A stretch of 33,965 nucleotides of DNA from an uncultured Caryophanales bacterium (GCA_946410555.1 CAMKAT010000013.1:1-33965), one strand, 5' to 3'. Positions 1-8,492 are shown, counted from the first letter of the stretch. Translations and numbers: made by a program. Notes: generated from the letters alone by a model not told the origin.

Positions 1-215
1 ATAATGGAACAATTGAAAAACCAGGAAATGGTATTATTACATCAACAGATTATGCAACACTTTCATCAATTCTTGCAGGTCTTACATTAAAGACACCAAT
101 GACTAGCTTACTATATGACTTGAATAAGAATAAGATTCTTACAGTTACAGACCTTTCTCCATTGAGTTTATTTATTGCTGGTAAAGCTACATTTACTAAT
201 TTAAACGGCCTATAA
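1..215 (+). CDS. 3' end of a gene with a dockerin-like C-terminal tail (partial)
   Basis: An open frame enters from the left edge (codons from base 3) and ends at TAA 213-215, with a second in-frame TAA next to it. About 70 residues are visible. They contain two units resembling a type I dockerin duplication: GNGIITSTDYATLSSILAG and, 25 residues on, DLNKNKILTVTDLSPLSLF followed by IAGK. Each has the spacing of an F-hand calcium loop followed by a helix, but several Asp/Asn ligands are replaced, so calcium binding may be weak. Dockerins normally dock extracellular proteins onto cohesins; the same fold also occurs as a general C-terminal module in surface proteins of gut Firmicutes. The rest of the protein lies outside the window, so its function is unknown. 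Confidence 0.55.
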   Translation, partial: NGTIEKPGNGIITSTDYATLSSILAGLTLKTPMTSLLYDLNKNKILTVTDLSPLSLFIAGKATFTNLNGL

Positions 216-229
216 TAAGGTCGTTTTTT
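204..229 (+). terminator. Intrinsic terminator after the dockerin-tail gene
   Basis: AACGGCC (204-210) pairs with GGTCGTT (219-225), with one G-U pair and an 8-nt loop, followed by a T run. The stem begins inside the last codons of the gene. Confidence 0.75.
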
Positions 230-233
230 ATGT

Positions 234-262
234 TTGACAAGGTATTTTTATTGTGTTATTAT
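234..262 (+). promoter_or_regulatory. Sigma-A-type promoter of the 294-740 gene
   Basis: TTGACA (234-239), a 17-nt spacer, and TATTAT (257-262) preceded by TGT (254-256), an extended -10. It lies immediately after the upstream terminator. Its -35 TTG should not be taken as a start codon for the downstream gene. Confidence 0.75.
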
Positions 263-293
263 CTTTCATGTTGTATATGAAAGGGGAGTTTTT

Positions 294-740
294 GTGAGTA
301 ATAAATCTATAAACATTAACGGTTATTCTATAGAATTAAAAAATAATAATGATATAGAAACTAAAATCGTTAAGCCTGTTTACGATAATGTTGATATAGT
401 TAATAAACTTTCTAATGCCTTTGACTTAATCGCTCTTTATGGTGATTTTGAAGTAGGTAAAAGAAATGTTGGTTATCCTGCAGTTGCTGCTTATGTTCCT
501 GTTTTTGCTAACATGTGGGGATATAATGAAGCTAAAGATAAACAACTATATTTAAATATTAATCCAGATGAATTTGAAAATTTAGACGATACTGAAGTTT
601 ATAAAATTGTTATTAATAAACACAGAAACATTGTTACTGAGTTTACTGAATTACCAATAAATAAAAAAGAAGAAAACAATGTAGAAACTAAGATTGTTAA
701 ATTAGAAAATATAAAAACAAGAAAAAGAGCATTAATTTAA
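294..740 (+). CDS. Hypothetical protein, 148 aa
   Basis: I do not recognise the family. I place the start at GTG 294 because AAGGGGAG (281-288) lies just upstream; extending the frame to 234 would run into the -35 element. The product is soluble, with no signal peptide or membrane segment, and rich in Asn, Asp and Lys. A central stretch (about residues 40-80) is more hydrophobic and aromatic. The string ETKIVK occurs twice, near residues 21 and 130, which may mark a small internal repeat. The gene has its own promoter and is isolated: it runs convergently into the metallophosphoesterase gene and shares a hairpin terminator with it. Confidence 0.7.
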   Translation: MSNKSININGYSIELKNNNDIETKIVKPVYDNVDIVNKLSNAFDLIALYGDFEVGKRNVGYPAVAAYVPVFANMWGYNEAKDKQLYLNINPDEFENLDDTEVYKIVINKHRNIVTEFTELPINKKEENNVETKIVKLENIKTRKRALI

Positions 741-752
741 TGCTCTTTTTTA
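721..752. terminator. Bidirectional terminator between convergent genes
   Basis: AAAAAGAGCATT (722-733) pairs with AATGCTCTTTTT (739-750). A-runs on the left and T-runs on the right let the hairpin serve both the plus-strand gene ending at 740 and the minus-strand gene ending at 750. Confidence 0.75.
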
Positions 753-1718
753 GTTTGTATAAAACCTATATAAAGTTATACTTGGTTTATTATAAAATCT
801 TAATCTTAATAATGATGTACCAATACCACCACTTATATACATATCTTTATCATTTATTATATAGTGTTCATCAAAATATTTTTTACATCCAATTGGAGTA
901 TATAAAGCTCCGATTCCTGGAAGTCTTACTTGTCCTAAATGTGAATGACCAGCAAATACTACATTATAGTTTGGATAATCATTTTTTATTTCATCTATTT
1001 GATCTGGCTCATGAATTAAAAGAATTGTATATGGATTAATATCTTCTTCCATAGCGAATGCTTTATTATAATCTGGTTTTCCTCTTAATAAATCATCTAT
1101 ACCCACGATTCTTATTGGAGTATTAGATTTATAATAAATTAAATCTGAATCATTTAATAATACTTTGAAATTAGTTTTTTCAAATATAGTATCAAAGTAA
1201 TCACTTGAGTAATCATGATTTCCTTTGATTGCATATAAACCTGCTTTTGCTTCTAGTTTATTTAATTCATTTATTAAATTATCTATTTCGGTATTAGTAA
1301 GTTCTACTTTTTCTTCAACTAAATCACCAGTAAATATTATTATATCTGGTTTTTGTTTGTTAATTTTTTCTATTACGTTACTTAATTCTTTTTCGTGAAT
1401 TGTACTTCCATAATGTAGGTCAGTAAAGTGAACTACTTTTAAACCTTCATAATCAGGATTTAAATCACTTGATTTAATAGCATATTCTTTTATTAATAAT
1501 CCTTTGGTAGAAATAAATCTTGCATAAAGGATAAATAATGTAATTATAAACGCTATTAATATTACTATTTTTATTATTGTCATTATTCTTTTCCTTTGTT
1601 TAATTTTTTCTTTTAATACTAATTCATCAATGGTTTCTATTGAATCTTTTTCTTCTAGATCCATTTTTTTGAATTCTTTAGTTTCTGATATATATTCATC
1701 TTTCTTTTTCTTTTTCAT
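750..1718 (-). CDS. Membrane-anchored metallophosphoesterase (calcineurin-like, YaeI type)
   Basis: A 322-residue protein with a charged cytoplasmic N-terminus (1-45), one membrane segment (about 46-66) and a calcineurin-like phosphoesterase domain. The metal-binding motifs are in order: D100-x-H102 (FTDLHYG), G131-D132, GNHD 166-169, H236 and GHSH 257-260 followed by LGQ. This order fits the YaeI/YkuE family of membrane-associated phosphoesterases, some of which act on lipid substrates such as UDP-diacylglucosamine. The substrate here is not established. Catalysis would occur outside the membrane if the N-terminus is cytosolic, as the Lys-rich start suggests. It is translated from an operon with the CPBP gene; only 4 nt separate them, and its ribosome site lies in the end of that gene. 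Confidence 0.88.
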   Translation of the reverse strand: MKKKKKDEYISETKEFKKMDLEEKDSIETIDELVLKEKIKQRKRIMTIIKIVILIAFIITLFILYARFISTKGLLIKEYAIKSSDLNPDYEGLKVVHFTDLHYGSTIHEKELSNVIEKINKQKPDIIIFTGDLVEEKVELTNTEIDNLINELNKLEAKAGLYAIKGNHDYSSDYFDTIFEKTNFKVLLNDSDLIYYKSNTPIRIVGIDDLLRGKPDYNKAFAMEEDINPYTILLIHEPDQIDEIKNDYPNYNVVFAGHSHLGQVRLPGIGALYTPIGCKKYFDEHYIINDKDMYISGGIGTSLLRLRFYNKPSITLYRFYTN

Positions 1719-1722
1719 ATCA

Positions 1723-2334
1723 TCACCATATTAATAATAACACACTTATTAAGTTATTAATAATATGTAATAGGTAAGAAATAAATATGTTGTCAGTTTT
1801 ATAATAGTTAAGTGTTAATCCAATGATTGGTAATAGATAGGCTATTATAAAAATAAAATCATTGGTAGAAGTAATATGTATTCCTAAGAATACTAGTACA
1901 CAAATTATAAATGATATTTTATTTCTACTTTCATGATAAGGTAATCTAAAAATAAGTTCTTCCACGAATGGAGTAATAACTAATATATTAAATGTATATA
2001 AAAGTTTATATGTTTTTATATTATTTAATATTAATTCATTGTTTGATGAATCATGTGTAACTATCATTCTTAATACTTCAGAAATAATAATACCTATGAT
2101 TATTAAACCTAAACCTATTAAAAAGTATTTTTTATTAAAATCTTTTTTAATATTTTTTATATTCTTTATTATTACATCTTTATATATATAGAAAATTATA
2201 AAAATAGTAATAATTGTACCAATTGTAATACCTAAGATTTTATTATTTCTATAAAAAAAAAGTGAATTAATTACTAAGTATAATATATATAGTCCAATAG
2301 AAATTGCTACATTTTTAATTAATTTTGAAGACAT
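1723..2334 (-). CDS. CPBP-family intramembrane metalloprotease (Abi/CAAX-protease-like)
   Basis: A 203-residue polytopic membrane protein with about six hydrophobic segments. The CPBP signature is intact: EE at 125-126 with R130 (EELIFR), FLGIH ending in H153, and H190 with N194. In this family the glutamates and histidines form the intramembrane active site. Known roles range from CAAX-type processing to bacteriocin immunity, and the substrate cannot be told from sequence. It is the first gene of a two-gene minus-strand operon with the metallophosphoesterase, and is divergent from the Tad-like operon. The stop codon is TGA, which supports use of the standard code. Confidence 0.85.
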   Translation of the reverse strand: MSSKLIKNVAISIGLYILYLVINSLFFYRNNKILGITIGTIITIFIIFYIYKDVIIKNIKNIKKDFNKKYFLIGLGLIIIGIIISEVLRMIVTHDSSNNELILNNIKTYKLLYTFNILVITPFVEELIFRLPYHESRNKISFIICVLVFLGIHITSTNDFIFIIAYLLPIIGLTLNYYKTDNIFISYLLHIINNLISVLLLIW

Positions 2335-2367
2335 AATATCACCACGTTTATTTTATCACTAGTCTTA

Positions 2368-2396
2368 TTGAAAAAGAAATATTTTATGTGTATAAT
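2368..2396 (+). promoter_or_regulatory. Promoter of the Tad-like operon
   Basis: TTGAAA (2368-2373), a 17-nt spacer, and a perfect TATAAT (2391-2396). It lies 44 nt before the start at 2440. No other convincing promoter is seen before 7330, so the five genes probably form one transcript. Confidence 0.75.
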
Positions 2397-2439
2397 TATC
2401 ATAGTGAAACCATATGTAAAGAATAATGGAGGGGAATTT

Positions 2440-3228
2440 ATGGCAACAGTAAAGAATCAATCTGTCTTAAAAAGATTTATAGGTAATAAAAATGTCGTAA
2501 CTATCTTTGGAATAGCACTTTGTATTGGTATTTTAGTTATCGGCTATTTCATAAGAGTTAATAATTCGGTAAGTACTACTAGTATTCCTTTTGCAAAGAA
2601 AGAGTTAACAGCTAGAAGTATTATTAGTGAAAGTGATATTGGTAATGTAAGAATATCACAAAACTATTTAACTACATCTGGTAATGTTATTACTAGTGCA
2701 AGAGAAGTTAATGGAAAAGCTGTAGCTTATTACAGTAATATTCCTGCTGGTAGTTTATTTTATACTACTTCGATTATGAATCCAGAAGAACTTCCTAATG
2801 CTTCATTTAAAGATATTGGTGAAGGAAATACTATTTATAATCTTGAAGTTAATAATGATACAACTTATTCTAACTCTATTAGAGCTGGGGATTATATTGA
2901 TTTATATTTATATGCTGATGATCCATTTACACAAGAAAATATCGTGTTTGGATGCTTTATTGAAAGTATTAGAGTTTTAGGAGTTAAAGATAGTAATGGT
3001 AAAAACATAGTTAAGAATGGTTCTGACTATGGTTCTCCAAGTGAATTATTATTCGCTGTAGATGATGAATATTATTTACTACTTAAAGATGCTGAATTCT
3101 TAGGTATTAAAGTAATTCCAGTTTTACATAATGGAAATTATACTGTTAATGCTACTCCTGATAGTACAAGAGTATCTAGTGATTATTTAAAGAGTATAAT
3201 TACTAGTCAAATAGAAACGGATATTTAG
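2440..3228 (+). CDS. CpaB/RcpC-like SAF-domain protein (first copy)
   Basis: I place the start at ATG 2440, behind GGAGGGG (2428-2434), giving 262 residues; extending to 2368 would overlap the promoter. A membrane segment near residues 20-40 is followed by an extracellular SAF-like domain (AKKELTARSIISESDIGNVR, then VNGKAVAYYSNIPAGSLF) and a C-terminal beta-rich half. SAF-domain CpaB/RcpC proteins are assembly factors of Tad pili. In diderm bacteria they work with an outer-membrane secretin, which a monoderm lacks, so this one probably acts at the membrane-wall interface. It is the first gene of the operon and is followed 12 nt later by a paralogue. Confidence 0.75.
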   Translation: MATVKNQSVLKRFIGNKNVVTIFGIALCIGILVIGYFIRVNNSVSTTSIPFAKKELTARSIISESDIGNVRISQNYLTTSGNVITSAREVNGKAVAYYSNIPAGSLFYTTSIMNPEELPNASFKDIGEGNTIYNLEVNNDTTYSNSIRAGDYIDLYLYADDPFTQENIVFGCFIESIRVLGVKDSNGKNIVKNGSDYGSPSELLFAVDDEYYLLLKDAEFLGIKVIPVLHNGNYTVNATPDSTRVSSDYLKSIITSQIETDI

Positions 3229-3240
3229 GAGGTGTAATTT

Positions 3241-4032
3241 ATGGATACAACTAAATTAAGAAAAAACTTTAAAAGAATAATTAGTAATCCAAATACACTT
3301 ACTTTTATTCTAGCTTTTATTTCAATTATAGCTTTATATAAGGTATATGCTTATATGGTAGATAATGCTATTAAACCAGTTACTTTATATTATGCAACTA
3401 CAGAACTTTATGAAGGTGAAACTATTACTAATGATAAAGTAGGTACTGTTGAAGTTTCAGGAAGTTTTGTTTCTGCTCAAAATGGTAACTTACTTCAAAG
3501 TGCAGGATTAATCTATAATAAATATGTAAATACTAACTATAGAATTCCTCAAAATAGTTTCTTCTTTAATACAGCAGTTACTAAAGAGGATGCTGCTGAT
3601 AAAACACCATTTACTGATTTAAAAGATAATTTTACAATTTTTAGATTAAATACTAATTTTCATGATTCATATGGTTCTTCTATTATGGAAGGTGACTATA
3701 TTGATATTTATGTTAAGACTCGTATTAATGGTAAATTATATTACGATAAATTTATCAAATCTATTCAAGTATATATGGTAGTAGATAACGAAGGTTATAA
3801 TGTATTTACTCATACTAAGACTGGTAATCAATTATCACCAGCTAAGATTTACTTTGCAGTAGATATGGATACTTACAAATTATTAGAGATTGCTCAAAGA
3901 GGTTCTCAATATACTATTGATTTAGTAGCAGTTCCAAGAGATACTTCTTATTCTGAAAATCCTGAAGATCCTACAATCGTTAATGAAGGTATAAGAGATT
4001 TAATTCTTTCGCAAGCTACTTCAGAAAATTAA
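3241..4032 (+). CDS. CpaB/RcpC-like SAF-domain protein (second copy)
   Basis: A 263-residue paralogue of the preceding gene product with the same plan: a short Lys/Arg-rich N-terminus, one membrane segment (about 18-36), a SAF-like domain (ATTELYEGETITNDKVGTVE) and a conserved C-terminal half. Both copies share a phrase of the form GDYID(I/L)Y and a segment of the form (L/I)YFAVD near the same position. A strong GGAGGTG ribosome site precedes it. Two unequal copies side by side suggest a hetero-oligomer or two assembly steps; that is inference. Confidence 0.72.
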   Translation: MDTTKLRKNFKRIISNPNTLTFILAFISIIALYKVYAYMVDNAIKPVTLYYATTELYEGETITNDKVGTVEVSGSFVSAQNGNLLQSAGLIYNKYVNTNYRIPQNSFFFNTAVTKEDAADKTPFTDLKDNFTIFRLNTNFHDSYGSSIMEGDYIDIYVKTRINGKLYYDKFIKSIQVYMVVDNEGYNVFTHTKTGNQLSPAKIYFAVDMDTYKLLEIAQRGSQYTIDLVAVPRDTSYSENPEDPTIVNEGIRDLILSQATSEN

Positions 4033-4056
4033 TATTTTAATAGAAAGGGGTATAAT

Positions 4057-5586
4057 ATGTTAAATTCAATTTTTGACCAAATGGACTTCGGTCCTTTACA
4101 AGAATTCTTAGATGATGATGACGTAACCGACGTATCGTATTCTAATGGTGGACAAGTTTGGTTAAAAACTTTAAGTAAAGGTATTTATCAAGTTGATAGA
4201 CCTAATATCAATAATGCCTTTATGGAAAAGTTAGCATTCCAATGTTCTAATGTAATGGGTAAGACATTTAACATGGCACACCCTTTCCTAGATGCTGAGT
4301 CTGCTGAATTACGTATGAACTTTGTCCATGATTCAATTGCTACAAATGGAATAGCAGTTTTAATGCGTAAGACTCCAGCTAAAATTAGACTTAATAAAGA
4401 AAAATTAATTTCAGAAGATTATGTTACTGAACAAATACATGACTTCTTAATTCAATGTGTACATGCTAGATGTAATATTATCGTAGCAGGAGAAACTGGT
4501 TCAGGTAAAACTGAGTTAGTTAAGTATTTAGCTTCTAAAACTAGAGAAGATGAAAAGATAATAAGTATAGAGGATACACTAGAGTTACACTTAGATAGAA
4601 TTTATCCTAATAGAGATATAGTTGCAATGAAGACTAATAATATTGCTTCATATACTGAAGCATTAGTAGCCTGCATGAGACAAAACCCAATTTGGATTCT
4701 TTTAGCGGAAGTTCGTTCTGCTGAAGCAGTAATGGCAGTAAGAAACTCAATTTCTTCTGGTCACCATATTCTATCTACAATCCATGCTGATAAAGCTTCA
4801 AGTATTCCAATGCGTATGTACTCACTACTTGAAAGTAGTCAAGATACAGAACAATTTTTAGCTTCTATTCATAGATATGTACAAATTGGTATATATGTTA
4901 AAGGTTACTTTAGTAAGAGACTTAATAGATTCCAAAGAGAGATTTTGGAAGTTTGTGAATTTTATGTAGATGATGAAACACAAGAACCAAGATCTAATGT
5001 TTTATATAAAAAGACTATGGATGGAAAAGTTACACTTCATAATCCAACACAACATTTAATTGATTATATGTCTATTGGTAATGTTGATGTACCACAAGAT
5101 ACATTTGGACTTGGAGATGCTGATGAGAAGGTTGATGATTCTAGAGTGGTTCCTGAAGGTGAAACTCCAGTAACTGAAGAAGCTCCAAAGGCTGAAGTTA
5201 ATAAAGAAGATCCATTTAATATGAATAATGAACCAACTAAAACTGTTGATAATCAAAATCAAAATGTTGAAAACTCTGATGATGTCAACAAAGCAATTGA
5301 TACATTAGATGAATTAAGTAGTAGTGCTAGTCCTACACCTGATACATCAGTATTAGATAATCAAATTGAAAGAGCAAGTGTTCCTGTTAATGATCAAAAT
5401 ATAGTTACTAATTTACAAAATAATGTAATTAAAAATATAGCTAGTGCTCCAATGCCTGAAGCACCAGTAAAGCCTCAAGAACCTGCAGTACCTCAAGTTG
5501 AGGAAGTTAAACCAGTTCTTGAAAATTTACCAAAACCTGAGATAAAAGGTTTTATGCAAGCACCTCCAGCTGATGCTGTTGTTTAA
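4057..5586 (+). CDS. cpaF: CpaF/TadA-type secretion ATPase with a long Pro/Glu/Asn-rich tail
   Basis: A 509-residue protein. Residues 1 to about 340 are a type II/IV secretion ATPase of the CpaF/TadA family: N-terminal domain, Walker A GETGSGKT (145-152), an Asp-box region (ISIEDTLEL), Walker B WILLAEVR (W213, E218) and a His box (SSGHHILSTIHAD). These hexameric ATPases power assembly of Tad pili at the cytoplasmic membrane. Residues from about 345 to 509 are not part of the usual family: a low-complexity tail rich in Pro, Glu, Asp, Asn and Val, ending in PPADAVV. The frame is continuous with unchanged codon use, so this is a genuine extension. It sits third in the operon, after two CpaB-like genes and 15 nt before the TadB-like gene. 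Confidence 0.87.
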   Translation: MLNSIFDQMDFGPLQEFLDDDDVTDVSYSNGGQVWLKTLSKGIYQVDRPNINNAFMEKLAFQCSNVMGKTFNMAHPFLDAESAELRMNFVHDSIATNGIAVLMRKTPAKIRLNKEKLISEDYVTEQIHDFLIQCVHARCNIIVAGETGSGKTELVKYLASKTREDEKIISIEDTLELHLDRIYPNRDIVAMKTNNIASYTEALVACMRQNPIWILLAEVRSAEAVMAVRNSISSGHHILSTIHADKASSIPMRMYSLLESSQDTEQFLASIHRYVQIGIYVKGYFSKRLNRFQREILEVCEFYVDDETQEPRSNVLYKKTMDGKVTLHNPTQHLIDYMSIGNVDVPQDTFGLGDADEKVDDSRVVPEGETPVTEEAPKAEVNKEDPFNMNNEPTKTVDNQNQNVENSDDVNKAIDTLDELSSSASPTPDTSVLDNQIERASVPVNDQNIVTNLQNNVIKNIASAPMPEAPVKPQEPAVPQVEEVKPVLENLPKPEIKGFMQAPPADAVV

Positions 5587-5601
5587 TAGAAAGGAGTAGT
5601 T

Positions 5602-6519
5602 ATGGATTACTTAGTTGAATTAACTCTAATAAGTTTAGTTATTATTTTCGTATTTGGTTATAGAGCTAGTCAAAACTCTAAAAGTGGAGATAATGTAGCT
5701 AAGTTCTTATTTAATGGATTTCAAAATATCTATAATAAATATGCTCCTTATAGTTATCAAGAAGTACAAAATAAAGCTAAAGAGTTAGGATATGATTATT
5801 CTACTCGTGAATATATAAGTCAAATAGTACTTTATGGTGGTGGAGCAACAGGTATAGCTTATTTATACTTCTATAATATTCCTATAGCTTTAATCTACGG
5901 ATTTGTTGCAACTATGGGTGTACCTTATATTAAATATTTAAAAACTAATAGATTATATTCTGAATATTTATTTGAATGTATTCAAGTTTATTGTACAAAT
6001 GTAATTAATGAATTTACTACAACTCAATCATTTGTTAAAGCACTTGAGGGAGTTAGAGATTCAGGTATCCTTGAAGAACCTGTATATAGTGATGTATGTA
6101 AGATGATTGATCAATCTTATGCAAATGGTACTATTGATGAAGCACTTGAATGGTTTACTCAAAAGTATCCATATTATATTGTTAAGAATATGCATCAATT
6201 ATTTAATCAAATCACTAAAGAAGGTGCAAAGGATTCAGGTCAATCTCTTGAAAACATGATGTTAGATATCGACCTTTTAGTTGAAGGTGTATATAGAGAT
6301 AAAATGGATAGAGAAGTTTCTCATAAGAAGTTCTTAGGATTTGGATTTGCCTTATATTTCTTAATTATCTTTGTACAAAGATTAATAAATCTAGATACAT
6401 ATAAACAAATGTTAAATGATCCTATGACTCAAATATTATTACATGCCGTTATATTCATTAATACTTCATTCATTATAGGTGGAGAAAAATTCTATAACGA
6501 AGATACGGGGGTTGAATAG
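5602..6519 (+). CDS. tadB: TadB-like type II secretion F-domain membrane protein
   Basis: A 305-residue integral membrane protein with an N-terminal segment (about 3-20), two central segments (about 80-115) and a C-terminal pair (about 245-295). The region between them has the character of the type II secretion F domain: helical, with EFTTTQSFVKALEG and a later segment around NMMLDIDLLVEGVYRDKM. TadB and TadC form the inner-membrane platform turned by the CpaF ATPase in Tad systems. Its place directly between cpaF and a second F-domain gene, 1 nt from the latter, supports the assignment. The individual TadB label rests mainly on gene order. Confidence 0.75.
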   Translation: MDYLVELTLISLVIIFVFGYRASQNSKSGDNVAKFLFNGFQNIYNKYAPYSYQEVQNKAKELGYDYSTREYISQIVLYGGGATGIAYLYFYNIPIALIYGFVATMGVPYIKYLKTNRLYSEYLFECIQVYCTNVINEFTTTQSFVKALEGVRDSGILEEPVYSDVCKMIDQSYANGTIDEALEWFTQKYPYYIVKNMHQLFNQITKEGAKDSGQSLENMMLDIDLLVEGVYRDKMDREVSHKKFLGFGFALYFLIIFVQRLINLDTYKQMLNDPMTQILLHAVIFINTSFIIGGEKFYNEDTGVE

Positions 6520-6520
6520 T

Positions 6521-7330
6521 ATGGATTTTGTAAAGAACGTTTATATTGAAATTGTTTTAATCGCTGGTATTATTATTTATGTATTACAATATATTGGTGG
6601 ATTTAGTGTTAATAAGTTTGTTGAAGATAATGCTTCATTCTTTAGAAAATTAAAAGAAAAAGATTTTGAATTTTATTTAAAAGCTAGATATGGTGATGCA
6701 GTAGATATTGATCAAGCATTTAATGCAAGACTTAAAAATGCATTATTAATTGCATTTTTAGCTATGTTATTTCAACTTAAGAATTTTAATTATGTTTCAT
6801 TAATTATTGTAATTGGATTTTTCTTGGGTGGATATAAACTTAATTACTTTGAACTAAAAAGTTATTATAAAAGACACTTACATTTAATTGATACTCAATT
6901 ACCATATTATTTAAAGAACCTTGAAATCTTAATTCAACATTATACAGTTCCAGTTGCTTTAGGTAAGTCACTTGCTGATGCTCCTGAGATATTTCAAGAT
7001 GGACTTCATGATTTAGTTGAAAAGATTAATGCTGGTGATTCAAGTATTCAACCATATATGGATTTTGCTAAAGAATATCCAGTAAGAGATTCAATGAGAA
7101 TGATGAGACTTTTATACCGTTTAGGTTTAGGTAAGCAAGAAAGAAAACAAGAACAATTACTTACTTTTTCTAGAGATGTATCTGCTTTACAACAAAAAGC
7201 CAGAGAAGCTCGTTATAGAGCCAGACTTGATCATATGGAATCCCAAACTATGAAGATGCTTGTATGTACTGGTGGTGGAGTAATGGTAATCTTAGTACTT
7301 GCTATACTTCAAACATTTAGTGGTTTTTAA
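6521..7330 (+). CDS. tadC: TadC-like type II secretion F-domain membrane protein
   Basis: I choose ATG 6521, which has CGGGGG (6506-6511) upstream and begins 1 nt after the tadB stop; a longer frame reaching back to 6479 would overlap tadB. The product has 269 residues: an N-terminal membrane segment, a pair near residues 70-105, a helical domain (PYYLKNLEILIQHY, then SLADAPEIFQDG) and a final membrane segment at 245-268. Gene order and topology fit TadC, the partner of TadB in the Tad platform. The operon ends here at a strong terminator. No Flp pilin, TadE/F pseudopilin or prepilin peptidase gene follows. Confidence 0.75.
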   Translation: MDFVKNVYIEIVLIAGIIIYVLQYIGGFSVNKFVEDNASFFRKLKEKDFEFYLKARYGDAVDIDQAFNARLKNALLIAFLAMLFQLKNFNYVSLIIVIGFFLGGYKLNYFELKSYYKRHLHLIDTQLPYYLKNLEILIQHYTVPVALGKSLADAPEIFQDGLHDLVEKINAGDSSIQPYMDFAKEYPVRDSMRMMRLLYRLGLGKQERKQEQLLTFSRDVSALQQKAREARYRARLDHMESQTMKMLVCTGGGVMVILVLAILQTFSGF

Positions 7331-7354
7331 GATTGGTTTTTACCAATCTTTTTT
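7329..7354 (+). terminator. Intrinsic terminator of the Tad-like operon
   Basis: AAGATTGGT (7329-7337), loop TTTT, ACCAATCTT (7342-7350), then a T run. The stem starts at the stop codon. Confidence 0.85.
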
Positions 7355-7433
7355 ATTATTTAAATTAGTAATTAAATAAATATTAATGTATAATAATTAC
7401 AAGTATTTAATAATGATTTAGAAAGAGGCAACT

Positions 7434-8429
7434 ATGAAAAAGATTTTAACAGGTTTAAAACCTACCGGTGATTTAACTTTAGGTAATTATATAGGATCAA
7501 TAAAACAAATGGTTTCTATGCAAGATGAATATGATTCTTATATATTTGTTGCTGATCTTCATGCTTTAACTATTGCGCAAGATCCAAAAGAAATAAATGA
7601 AAGAATTAGAAATTTTATAGCAATGTATATTGCTTGTGGTATAGATCCTAAGAAAAATACAATTTATATTCAATCTGAAAATGAATTTATTCCGGCGATT
7701 TCTTATTTATTAGAATGTACTACAACTTATGGTGAAGCTTCTCGTATGATTCAATTTAAAGAAAAATCAAAACAAAATGCAAATTTTTCTGTTGGTTTAT
7801 TAACTTATCCAATTCTTATGGCTGCTGATATTTTGTATTGTGATGCTGATTATGTTCCAGTTGGTATAGATCAAAAACAACATGTTGAACTTGCTAGAAA
7901 TATTGCAGAAAGATTTAATAATAGATATGGAAATACTTTTGTTTTACCTGAACCATTAATAACTAAAGTTGGTACTAAAATTAAAGATTTGAAAGATCCA
8001 ACTAAGAAAATGAGTAAATCAGAAGATAATCCTCAAGGTGTTATTAGTATGTTTGATGATGTGGATTCTATAGTTAAAAAGATTATGAGAGCTACAACTG
8101 ATAGTGATAATTCTATTAAATATGATCCTGATAATAAACCTGGTATTTCTAATTTAATTAATATAGTTACTTCTTTAAGTGATAGAACTATTGAAGATAT
8201 TGAAAAAGAATTTGATGGAAAAGGATATGGTGAGTTTAAGAAATACGTTGCCTCGGTAACTTCTTCTCACATTTCTGAAATCCAAAAACGTTTTAATGAA
8301 ATTATTAATAGTAAAGAATTAGATGATATTTTAAATGAAGGTATTTCTAAGTCTAAAGAATTAGCTGAAAAGAAATATAGAATAATGTGTGAAAGAATGG
8401 GAATTGTAAGAAATAAAATTAATAATTAA
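7434..8429 (+). CDS. trpS: Tryptophanyl-tRNA synthetase
   Basis: A 331-residue class I synthetase that charges tRNA-Trp in the cytoplasm. Near the N-terminus PTGDLTLGNYIGS contains the family form of the HIGH signature (GNYIGS). KMSKS is at residues 192-196. The conserved ADILYCDADYVPVGIDQKQH region is present, and the length is normal for bacterial TrpRS. GAAAGAGG precedes the ATG. The leader is only about 80 nt, with a TATAAT at 7389-7394 and a poor -35. There is no room for a T-box, unlike the serS and thrS genes in this window. It is monocistronic, with terminators on both sides. Confidence 0.96.
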   Translation: MKKILTGLKPTGDLTLGNYIGSIKQMVSMQDEYDSYIFVADLHALTIAQDPKEINERIRNFIAMYIACGIDPKKNTIYIQSENEFIPAISYLLECTTTYGEASRMIQFKEKSKQNANFSVGLLTYPILMAADILYCDADYVPVGIDQKQHVELARNIAERFNNRYGNTFVLPEPLITKVGTKIKDLKDPTKKMSKSEDNPQGVISMFDDVDSIVKKIMRATTDSDNSIKYDPDNKPGISNLINIVTSLSDRTIEDIEKEFDGKGYGEFKKYVASVTSSHISEIQKRFNEIINSKELDDILNEGISKSKELAEKKYRIMCERMGIVRNKINN

Positions 8430-8440
8430 TTATATATAGA

Positions 8441-8465
8441 AAGGTTGGATTACCAATCTTTTTTA
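8441..8465 (+). terminator. Intrinsic terminator of trpS
   Basis: AAGGTTGG (8441-8448), loop ATTA, CCAATCTT (8453-8460), then TTTT. One G-U pair is in the stem. Confidence 0.8.
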
Positions 8466-8492
8466 TTCTTTATATATAAAAATCTAAAGGTA

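Noticed and set aside
234-293. Extension of the 294-740 gene to an upstream TTG
   Set aside because: The TTG is the first triplet of a TTGACA -35 element, and the transcript would start downstream of it.
740-1039. A 99-codon plus-strand open frame
   Set aside because: It is antisense to the well-supported metallophosphoesterase gene, has Tyr/Leu/His-biased low-complexity composition and no ribosome site.
7355-7433. Possible T-box or other riboswitch before trpS
   Set aside because: The leader is under 80 nt and has no T-box core or competing hairpins.
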